Shown: in pieces, positions 7,059 through 11,204 of the stretch
Position numbering within the stretch: position 1 is the stretch's first letter
Layout: the number at the start of each line of letters is the position of its first letter
Assembly (NCBI GenBank): GCA_946886325.1
Contig: CAMPIK010000030.1
Coordinates: 1-11,204 of the forward strand
Source of the DNA: an uncultured Shinella sp.
Lineage (GTDB): Bacteria; Pseudomonadota; Alphaproteobacteria; Rhizobiales; Rhizobiaceae
Direction of reading: 5' to 3'
DNA length: 11,204 bases
Translations under genes and position numbers: made by a program
Notes under the pieces: model-generated
The model's database searches: none
The model's input: only the letters and a program-made list of their open reading frames with translations
What the model was told of the DNA's origin: nothing

Positions 7059-7073
7059 GCATGGCTGGCATGC
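7059..7073. promoter_or_regulatory. Dyad upstream of first sRNA, possible LsrB/VtlR site
   Basis: GCATG (7059-7063) and CATGC (7069-7073) flank GCTGG. Its centre lies about 52 nt upstream of the predicted start of the first small RNA. A related dyad with the same inner CTGGCA occurs before the second small RNA. LysR regulators bind such interrupted dyads upstream of -35, so an LsrB site is plausible but unproven. Confidence 0.4.
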
Positions 7074-7083
7074 ACATAAAATG

Positions 7084-7112
7084 ATTGATGTATGCCCAAA
7101 AAACCACCATAT
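7084..7112 (+). promoter_or_regulatory. Promoter of first AbcR-type sRNA
   Basis: ATTGAT (7084-7089) and CCATAT (7107-7112) are 17 nt apart. The -10 hexamer is identical to that of the second small RNA, and both are followed by a GCAG at the expected start. The -35 is weaker than that of the second copy, suggesting more need for an activator. Confidence 0.65.
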
Positions 7113-7145
7113 CGCTCGCAGCTGATGCATCTTGGTGGCTTTTTT
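7104..7145 (+). terminator. Possible read-through terminator for lsrB mRNA
   Basis: CCACCA (7104-7109) is complementary to TGGTGG (7133-7138), which is followed by C and TTTTTT (7140-7145). A transcript coming from lsrB would contain both arms and could terminate here. The small RNA starting near 7118 lacks the left arm and folds differently. The 23-nt loop makes this a modest candidate. Confidence 0.35.
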
Positions 7146-7242
7146 CCTCCCAGTGCCACCGCAGCAGCTGTTCCCCTCTGGAGGTTTTATTTACCTTCAA
7201 AACTATAAAGGGCCCAAGTTCATCTTGTGGCCCTCTTTTTTT
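7118..7242 (+). ncRNA. abcR: AbcR-type trans-acting small RNA, copy 1
   Basis: A small RNA of about 125 nt from G7118 to the T-run at 7236-7242. Domains in order: a 5' hairpin with stem GGTGGC (7134-7139)/GCCACC (7155-7160) and a 15-nt loop, TTTTTTCCTCCCAGT, that can pair with Shine-Dalgarno regions; the C-rich block GCTGTTCCCCTCTGGAGGTT (7167-7186); an A/U-rich single-stranded stretch suited to Hfq; and an intrinsic terminator. A second copy lies 212-215 nt downstream. Location between lsrB and an arsR-like gene is that of AbcR1/AbcR2 (SmrC15/SmrC16) in S. meliloti. Those RNAs repress ABC-transporter and other uptake mRNAs. I cannot say which copy corresponds to AbcR1. The start is predicted from the promoter, so it may be off by a few nucleotides. 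Confidence 0.87.
7209..7242 (+). terminator. Intrinsic terminator of first sRNA
   Basis: AGGGCC (7209-7214) pairs with GGCCCT (7229-7234); the inner AAG (7216-7218) pairs with CTT (7224-7226) around TTCAT. After one C come seven T residues (7236-7242). The stem matches the terminator of the second small RNA. Confidence 0.92.
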
Positions 7243-7276
7243 GCCCGCACGAATGAACGAATTTTTCCGTTCCGCT

Positions 7277-7294
7277 GCATTCCCTGGCAAATGC
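7277..7294. promoter_or_regulatory. Dyad upstream of second sRNA, possible LsrB/VtlR site
   Basis: GCATT (7277-7281) and AATGC (7290-7294) flank CCCTGGCA. The centre is about 47 nt before the predicted start of the second small RNA and just upstream of its -35. It shares GCAT, CTGGCA and ATGC with the dyad at 7059-7073, although spacing to the promoter differs by a few nucleotides. Confidence 0.4.
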
Positions 7295-7298
7295 GTCT

Positions 7299-7327
7299 CT
7301 TGAAAGATTATGCGCGCTCCCCCATAT
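7299..7327 (+). promoter_or_regulatory. Promoter of second AbcR-type sRNA
   Basis: CTTGAA (7299-7304) and CCATAT (7322-7327) are 17 nt apart, close to the rhizobial housekeeping consensus. Transcription is expected at G7333. The independent promoter and the terminator of copy 1 upstream indicate that the two RNAs are made separately. Confidence 0.75.
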
Positions 7328-7332
7328 CAATA

Positions 7333-7453
7333 GCAGTCGATGCATTTGCGGTCTTTCTCCTCCCAGTACCGCGCATCGGCTGTTCCCCTCTGGAGGTTCA
7401 AAGACCTTCACAACTGACAAGGGCCCGAGCTTCGCTTGTGGCCCTCTTTTTTT
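7333..7453 (+). ncRNA. abcR: AbcR-type trans-acting small RNA, copy 2
   Basis: A small RNA of about 121 nt. Its 5' hairpin has an outer stem CGATGC (7338-7343)/GCATCG (7373-7378) and an inner stem GCGGT (7348-7352)/ACCGC (7368-7372). The loop is CTTTCTCCTCCCAGT, almost the same as in copy 1 though the stems differ, so the structure is conserved by compensating changes. The block GCTGTTCCCCTCTGGAGGTT recurs exactly at 7379-7398, followed by a short A-rich linker and the terminator. The two C-rich elements match the two target-pairing modules described for Agrobacterium AbcR1. Expected action is Hfq-assisted repression of uptake-system mRNAs. Which copy is AbcR1 or AbcR2 is undecided. Confidence 0.88.
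7420..7453 (+). terminator. Intrinsic terminator of second sRNA
   Basis: AGGGCC (7420-7425) pairs with GGCCCT (7440-7445), the inner AGC (7428-7430) pairs with GCT (7434-7436) around TTC, and seven T residues follow at 7447-7453. The outer stem is identical to that of copy 1, while the loop differs. Confidence 0.93.
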
Positions 7454-7473
7454 GCCCTTCCGTCGGCCTGCTC

Positions 7474-7502
7474 CTTGAATATCGATAATCGACGATCCAA
7501 AT
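7474..7502 (+). promoter_or_regulatory. Promoter of the arsR-like gene
   Basis: CTTGAA (7474-7479) and CCAAAT (7497-7502) are 17 nt apart, with a start near 7508 and a leader of about 31 nt. Palindromes overlap the promoter (see the operator entry), so the gene is probably autoregulated. Confidence 0.55.
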
Positions 7503-7509
7503 ATCGATA
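7480..7509. promoter_or_regulatory. Twin TATCGATA operators, probable ArsR-type binding sites
   Basis: The perfect 8-bp palindrome TATCGATA occurs at 7480-7487 and 7502-7509; with the preceding A the repeat is ATATCGATA. The copies are 22 bp apart, two helical turns, so two dimers would bind the same face. The first abuts the -35 and the second overlaps the end of the -10, the arrangement expected of a repressor. Binding by the adjacent regulator is inference. Confidence 0.6.
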
Positions 7510-7538
7510 GATCGCGATTTACCAATTCGGGTGCCAGC

Positions 7539-7835
7539 ATGGACAATGACGAGATCCTGAAAGCCCTTGCCCATCCCAAGCGGGTCGAAATTCTCGGCTG
7601 GCTGAAGGAGCCGGAAGCGCATTTCAGCGGCCAGCACCATCCGCTCGAAATGGGCGTCTGCGCCAACCAGATCGAGGGCCGCTGCGGCCTTTCGCAATCG
7701 ACGGTGTCGTCCCATCTCGCCATCCTCCACCGGGCCGGGCTGTTGCGCACCGAGAAGGTCGGCCAATGGACCTTCTACAAGCGCGACGAGGACGCGATCG
7801 CGACCTTTCTCAAGACCCTTTCCGCTTCCCTCTAG
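7539..7835 (+). CDS. ArsR-family winged-helix repressor
   Basis: A 98-residue ArsR/SmtB-type regulator. LKALAHPKRVEILGWLKEPE covers residues 7-26; the recognition helix is in GLSQSTVSSHLAILHRAGLLRTEKVGQWTFYKRDE at 50-84. ArsR proteins are dimeric repressors released by a metal or reactive chemical. The classical ELCVCDL metal motif is replaced by EMGVCAN (37-43), leaving one cysteine there (C41) plus C49 beside the recognition helix. That favours thiol-based sensing over a three-cysteine metal site. The ene-reductase gene follows after 36 nt, so the likely signal is an electrophile or quinone, by inference. Twin palindromes over the promoter suggest self-repression. The ribosome site (GGGTG) is weak. 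An orthologue next to the AbcR small RNAs is known in S. meliloti. Confidence 0.88.
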   Translation: MDNDEILKALAHPKRVEILGWLKEPEAHFSGQHHPLEMGVCANQIEGRCGLSQSTVSSHLAILHRAGLLRTEKVGQWTFYKRDEDAIATFLKTLSASL

Positions 7836-7848
7836 GAAGCGGCTTCCT
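7822..7848 (+). other. Alternative mutually exclusive hairpins at the arsR stop codon
   Basis: CCGCTTCC (7822-7829) pairs perfectly with GGAAGCGG (7835-7842) around loop CTCTA, which contains part of the stop codon. The same right arm can instead pair forward: AGGAAG (7834-7839) with CTTCCT (7843-7848) around CGG. The two folds exclude each other. No T-run follows, so this may shape translation or mRNA stability between the two genes. Confidence 0.45.
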
Positions 7849-7871
7849 CCCAGCAAACTGAAGGACATCTC

Positions 7872-8993
7872 ATGGCTACGCTTTTCGATCCGATCACCAT
7901 CGGTGACATCCCCCTGTCCAACCGCATCGTCATGGCGCCGCTGACCCGCAACCGTTCGCCGGGCGCCGTGCCGAACGCGCTGAACGCCGCCTATTACGAA
8001 CAGCGCGCCACCGCCGGCCTGCTCATCACCGAAGCGACGGCCATCACCCATCAGGGCCAGGGCTATGCCAATGTGCCCGGCCTCTACACGCCGGAGGCCC
8101 TTGCCGGCTGGAAGGCGGTCACGGACGGCGTGCACAAGGCGGGCGGCCGGATCGTCGTGCAGATGTGGCATGTCGGTCGCATCTCGCACGAGACGCTGCA
8201 GCCGGGCGGCGGCAAGCCGGTCGCTCCGTCGGCCATCCGCGCCAAGTCGAAGACCTATCTCGTCAACGAGGACGGCACCGGCTCCTTTGCCGAAACCTCC
8301 GAGCCGCGCGCCCTGGAAACCTCTGAAATCCCTGGTATCGTCGAGGACTATCGCCGTGCAGCCCGCAACGCGATCGAGGCCGGATTCGACGGTGTCGAAA
8401 TCCATGCCGCCAACGGCTACCTGATCGACCAGTTCCTGCGCTCCGGCAGCAACCAGCGCACCGACGACTATGGCGGCTCGATCGAAAACCGCGCCCGGCT
8501 GCTCTTCGAGGTCATGGATGCCGTCACGAAGGAGATCGGCGCCGGCCGCACCGCCATCCGCATTTCGCCGGTGACGCCCGCCAATGACGCCTCCGATCCC
8601 GATCCGCAGCCGCTCTTCACCCATGTCGTCGAGGGGCTGGCCAACTACGGCCTTTCCTACATCCATGTGATCGAGGGCGCGACCGGCGGCGCACGCGACC
8701 ACCAGCAGGGCGACAAGCCGTTCGACTATGTGGCGCTGCGCACGGCCTATGCGGCCGCCGGCGGCAAGGCGGCCTGGATGGTCAACAACGGCTATGACCG
8801 GGATCTCGCGCTCGATGCCGTTGAAAGCGGCAAGGCCGATCTCGTCGCCTTCGGCAAGCCCTTCATCGCCAATCCGGATCTCGTCAAGCGGCTGAAGGAG
8901 AATACGGTCCTCAACACGCCGGATAACGCCACGTTCTACGGCGGCGGCGCGCAGGGTTATACCGACTATCCGACGCTTGAAAACGTCGCCTGA
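7872..8993 (+). CDS. Old Yellow Enzyme family ene-reductase (NemA-like)
   Basis: A 373-residue FMN flavoprotein of the Old Yellow Enzyme class. It uses NAD(P)H to reduce activated C=C bonds and often nitro compounds or nitrate esters, detoxifying electrophiles in the cytoplasm. The start reads LFDPITIGDIPLSNRIVMAPLTR, with T25 at the position that tunes the flavin. QMWHVGR is at 97-103. The substrate-binding pair and proton donor are H178, N181 and Y183 in EIHAANGYLIDQFL. RTDDYGGSIENRARL at 196-210 is the usual family signature. Length equals E. coli NemA within a few residues. AAGGAC precedes the ATG. It is second in an operon with the ArsR-type repressor, whereas E. coli nemA uses a TetR-type regulator. 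The natural substrate is unknown. Confidence 0.93.
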   Translation: MATLFDPITIGDIPLSNRIVMAPLTRNRSPGAVPNALNAAYYEQRATAGLLITEATAITHQGQGYANVPGLYTPEALAGWKAVTDGVHKAGGRIVVQMWHVGRISHETLQPGGGKPVAPSAIRAKSKTYLVNEDGTGSFAETSEPRALETSEIPGIVEDYRRAARNAIEAGFDGVEIHAANGYLIDQFLRSGSNQRTDDYGGSIENRARLLFEVMDAVTKEIGAGRTAIRISPVTPANDASDPDPQPLFTHVVEGLANYGLSYIHVIEGATGGARDHQQGDKPFDYVALRTAYAAAGGKAAWMVNNGYDRDLALDAVESGKADLVAFGKPFIANPDLVKRLKENTVLNTPDNATFYGGGAQGYTDYPTLENVA

Positions 8994-9004
8994 CACGACT
9001 TCCG

Positions 9005-9034
9005 GCATGGGCCGCAACGACCTGCGGCCCATGC
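9005..9034. terminator. Strong 12-bp hairpin after the ene-reductase gene
   Basis: GCATGGGCCGCA (9005-9016) and TGCGGCCCATGC (9023-9034) are perfect complements around ACGACC, beginning 11 nt after the stop codon. The stem is very stable but no T-run follows on either strand. It most likely ends or protects the operon transcript without a classical U-tract. Confidence 0.6.
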
Positions 9035-9096
9035 ATCGGCCTCCCGCCAGCGCCGGAAACATGATACTTCCGGTGGCGCCCCGCGTGGAGGAGACG

Positions 9097-10020
9097 ATGC
9101 AGACCCGAACGTCCTTGCGCCCGGTCCTTGCCGTCGCACTTGCCCTGTCAACTCTTCCGGTCGTGCCGGCGCGCGCCCAGCCGGAATTCCGCGCACCGCC
9201 CCCCTGCCTCTACGCCACGAAGGGCGACGGCCCTCGCCTCTGCGTCCGGGCCGCCACCTTCAGCCACGATATCTGCCGGGCCATCGAACATTTCGCCATC
9301 CGGCACGATCTGCCGCCCGGCTTCTTCGCCCGCCTGATCTGGCGCGAAAGCCTGTTCCGGCCGGATGCGGTCAGCCCCAAGGGCGCCCAAGGCATCGCGC
9401 AGTTCATGCCATCGACCGCCCGCCTGCGCGGCCTCGACGACAGTTTCCACGCCCTCGACGCGCTGTCCAAATCCGCCGAATATCTGGCAAGCCTGCGCGA
9501 CAGCTATGGCAATCTGGGCCTGGCGGCAGCGGCCTACAATGCCGGCGAGGCCGGCACGGACCGCTTTCTCGCCGCAGGCCGCCTGCCATTCGAAACCCGC
9601 GCCTATGTCGCCGCCATCACCGGACATCCAGCCGAAAGCTGGACGAAGAAGCCGGGGCCGGACGCCGATTTCCGGCTCGACGGCGATATCCCCTTCCGGC
9701 AGGCCTGCATCGCCCTTGCCGAACGCCGCCGGCTGAAGGAGATCGTCTTTGCCGACGAGGGCGAATGGGCGCCCTGGGGCGCGCAACTGTCGGCGCATTT
9801 CGACAAGGCCGTGGCGGCCCGCCTCTTCGCGACGACGCTGGCGCGCCTGCCCGATCCGCTCGGCAAGGAAAGCCCGCTCATCCAGCGCGAGCGCAATCCG
9901 CGCTTCGGCTTCCGCGCCCGCTACACCGCCCGCATCGCCCGCCAGACCCGCGCGGAGGCCGAGGCCGTCTGCGCAACCGTGCGCAAGGCGGGCCGCGCCT
10001 GCATCGTCTTTCGCAATTGA
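9097..10020 (+). CDS. Secreted lytic murein transglycosylase (SLT domain)
   Basis: A 307-residue exported protein. The N-terminus MQTRTSLRPVLAVALALSTLPVVPARA is a typical signal peptide with cleavage likely after residue 27. The SLT fold covers about 60-165: IWRESLFRPDAVSPKGAQGIAQFMPST, with E84 as the expected catalytic glutamate, then AAAAYNAGEAG at 143-153. Such enzymes cleave the MurNAc-GlcNAc bond of peptidoglycan, forming 1,6-anhydro ends, and act in wall turnover or in making room for envelope machines. The C-terminus (about 275-307) resembles a short SPOR-like segment ending CATVRKAGRACIVF; six cysteines in the mature part may form disulfides. GGAGGAG precedes the ATG. It appears to be a single gene, 103 nt after the ene-reductase stop. 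Class assignment beyond SLT is uncertain. Confidence 0.9.
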   Translation: MQTRTSLRPVLAVALALSTLPVVPARAQPEFRAPPPCLYATKGDGPRLCVRAATFSHDICRAIEHFAIRHDLPPGFFARLIWRESLFRPDAVSPKGAQGIAQFMPSTARLRGLDDSFHALDALSKSAEYLASLRDSYGNLGLAAAAYNAGEAGTDRFLAAGRLPFETRAYVAAITGHPAESWTKKPGPDADFRLDGDIPFRQACIALAERRRLKEIVFADEGEWAPWGAQLSAHFDKAVAARLFATTLARLPDPLGKESPLIQRERNPRFGFRARYTARIARQTRAEAEAVCATVRKAGRACIVFRN

Positions 10021-10121
10021 CCGGGGCGGACCGGAACGAGTTGACCCGGACGGCATTCTGACGCGAAGTGAAGACAGTGGATGCGCGCCGCAATCCGGAT
10101 GAAAGGGCAAGACCGACGCCG

Positions 10122-11204
10122 ATGCGCCTGAAACAGGAAATGGCCCTTGTCATCGCGCTTGTCGTCGCGATCGCCGCCTATCTCGGCGAACACGACCTGC
10201 TCGCGGCCGGCCGCACCGTCACGCTGCTCGCCGCCGGCGGCCTGATCGCGGCGATCGTCTGGGTCTCGACGCGCGTTGCGCACCATGCCGAGATTCTCGC
10301 GGCCAAGGTCGGCGATCCCTATGGCACGATGATCCTCACGCTGTCTGCCGTGCTGGTGGAGGTCATCATCCTCGCCATCATGATGCAGGGCGAGACCTCG
10401 CCGACGCTGGTGCGCGACACGATCTATGCCGCCGTGATGATCGACATCAACGGCATTCTCGGCCTCGCCGCCCTGCTCGGCGGCATAAGACACGGCGAGC
10501 AGCCCTATAACGACGATTCCGGCAAGACCTACGGCGTCATGATCCTGACCGCGATGGGCATTTCCATGGTGGTGCCGGAATTCATCCCGCGCGAGAGCTG
10601 GCAGCTCTATTCCGCCTTCACCATCGGCGCGATGATCGCGCTCTATGCGCTCTTCCTGCGCATGCAGGTCGGTACGCACAGCTATTTCTTCAGCTATGCC
10701 TATCCGCGCGCGGAGAAGCGTGACCACGCGCAGCCGGTCTCCGGCGAAGCGGACGAAGCGGCCGGCACCTCGATCGCGGTCATCCTGGTCGGTGTCGTCA
10801 TCATCGGCGCGCTGGCGGAAGTCATGTCGACCCTGCTCGGCGAGGGCCTTGAGGGAACGGGCGCGCCGCCGGCCCTGATGGCCGTCGTCGTCGCCACGAT
10901 CTCGGCCGCACCGGAAATCCTGACCGCGTTGCGGGCCGCCCTTGCCAACCGCATGCAATCGACCATCAACATCGCCATGGGCGCCTCGCTGTCGACCGTC
11001 ATCCTGACGGTGCCGGTCATGGAGACGATCGCGCTCTATACCGGCCAGCCCTTCGTCATGGCGATGTCGCCTGTCCAGACGGTGATGGTGGCGATCACAC
11101 TGATCGTCGCGGCGATCAACCTCAACGACGGCGAGACGAATGCCATCGAGGGCATGACCCATTTCATCCTCTTCGCCACCTTCGTCATGCTGACGCTGCT
11201 TGGC
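10122..11204 (+). CDS. ChaA-type calcium/proton antiporter (partial, 3' end outside window)
   Basis: The frame is open to the last base, giving 361 residues of a membrane protein of the CaCA (cation/Ca2+ exchanger) superfamily, close to ChaA and the rhizobial y4hA-type ionic transporters. About ten hydrophobic segments are visible. The two ion-binding repeats are GDPYGTMILTLSAVLVEVII at 64-83 (E80) and ISAAPEILTALRAALANRMQ at 260-279 (E265), with a charged cytoplasmic loop at about 196-215. Such proteins export Ca2+, and sometimes Na+ or K+, in exchange for protons across the inner membrane. E. coli ChaA is about 366 residues, so only a few residues are probably missing. The ATG at 10122 lacks a well-spaced ribosome site (AAAGGG is about 15 nt upstream). 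In-frame GTG codons at 10068 and 10077 are alternatives. A shift to a separate promoter in the 101-nt gap is likely. Confidence 0.88.
   Translation, partial: MRLKQEMALVIALVVAIAAYLGEHDLLAAGRTVTLLAAGGLIAAIVWVSTRVAHHAEILAAKVGDPYGTMILTLSAVLVEVIILAIMMQGETSPTLVRDTIYAAVMIDINGILGLAALLGGIRHGEQPYNDDSGKTYGVMILTAMGISMVVPEFIPRESWQLYSAFTIGAMIALYALFLRMQVGTHSYFFSYAYPRAEKRDHAQPVSGEADEAAGTSIAVILVGVVIIGALAEVMSTLLGEGLEGTGAPPALMAVVVATISAAPEILTALRAALANRMQSTINIAMGASLSTVILTVPVMETIALYTGQPFVMAMSPVQTVMVAITLIVAAINLNDGETNAIEGMTHFILFATFVMLTLLG

Noticed and set aside
7085..7488. Short open frames of 72-118 residues over the sRNA region on both strands
   Set aside because: They run through two intrinsic terminators, show no family similarity that I recognise, lack ribosome sites and do not share the codon bias of the neighbouring genes.
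7845..7852. CCTCCCAG in the arsR-ene-reductase gap, identical to the sRNA loop
   Set aside because: It is in the same orientation as the sRNA loop, so the two cannot pair; an eight-base match in GC-rich DNA is probably chance.
7398..9062. A 554-residue minus-strand open frame covering the second sRNA, arsR and the ene-reductase
   Set aside because: It runs antisense to well-supported genes and through an intrinsic terminator, with no family motifs; long antisense frames are expected at this base composition.
9921..11162. A 413-residue open frame on the minus strand opposite the antiporter and transglycosylase genes
   Set aside because: It is a shadow of a high-GC coding region: it is extremely rich in D, R, H and G, has no recognisable domain, and the plus strand carries clear family motifs.
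1..11204. CRISPR arrays, tRNA or rRNA genes, insertion sequences, prophage or toxin-antitoxin genes
   Set aside because: No regularly spaced repeats, cloverleaf-like segments, transposase motifs or small paired toxin-antitoxin frames were seen. The only repeats of note are the sRNA pair and the short dyads listed.

Overview
The window is a high-GC chromosomal segment with strong G/C preference at third codon positions. It very probably comes from a member of the Rhizobiaceae (Rhizobium, Agrobacterium, Ensifer, Shinella group). The gene order lrp <-> trxB > lsrB/vtlR > tandem AbcR-type small RNAs > arsR-like regulator is the one I recall from Sinorhizobium meliloti and Agrobacterium, where the LPS-core genes also lie on the far side of lrp. 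Genus assignment is inference from this synteny and protein style, not from a search.

Region 1 (1-4269) is a surface-glycan locus. On the plus strand are the 3' end of an unidentified gene, a GT25 glycosyltransferase, a GT11 alpha-1,2-fucosyltransferase-like protein and an FkbM methyltransferase. They are packed with ATGA overlaps or a 13-nt gap. Converging on them from the minus strand are a GT10 fucosyltransferase-like protein and a second FkbM methyltransferase. The two FkbM genes meet tail to tail with 5 nt between stop codons. Together they suggest a fucosylated, O-methylated LPS core or O-chain. No nucleotide-sugar synthesis gene is present.

Region 2 (4325-7017) is regulatory and redox: lrp on the minus strand, diverging from trxB (thioredoxin reductase), followed by lsrB/vtlR, a LysR regulator. 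Candidate lrp and trxB promoters overlap.

Region 3 (7018-7538) is a 521-bp gap with no convincing protein gene. It holds two tandem small RNAs of about 120 nt, each with its own -35/-10 promoter, a 5' hairpin displaying a CCUCCCAGU loop, an identical 20-nt C-rich block, and an AGGGCC/GGCCCU intrinsic terminator. These match the AbcR family, which in relatives represses many transporter mRNAs with Hfq and whose expression depends on the LsrB/VtlR regulator next door.

Region 4 (7539-8993) is an ArsR-type repressor followed by an Old Yellow Enzyme ene-reductase. Two TATCGATA palindromes sit over the repressor's own promoter, suggesting an electrophile-responsive two-gene operon. It ends in a 12-bp perfect hairpin.

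Region 5 (9097-11204) carries a secreted lytic murein transglycosylase and the nearly complete start of a ChaA-type calcium/proton antiporter that runs off the window. The most interesting material is the small-RNA region and its regulatory wiring. The small RNAs are a known family in relatives, so novelty lies in details such as the read-through terminator, shared dyads and possible feedback on lsrB.
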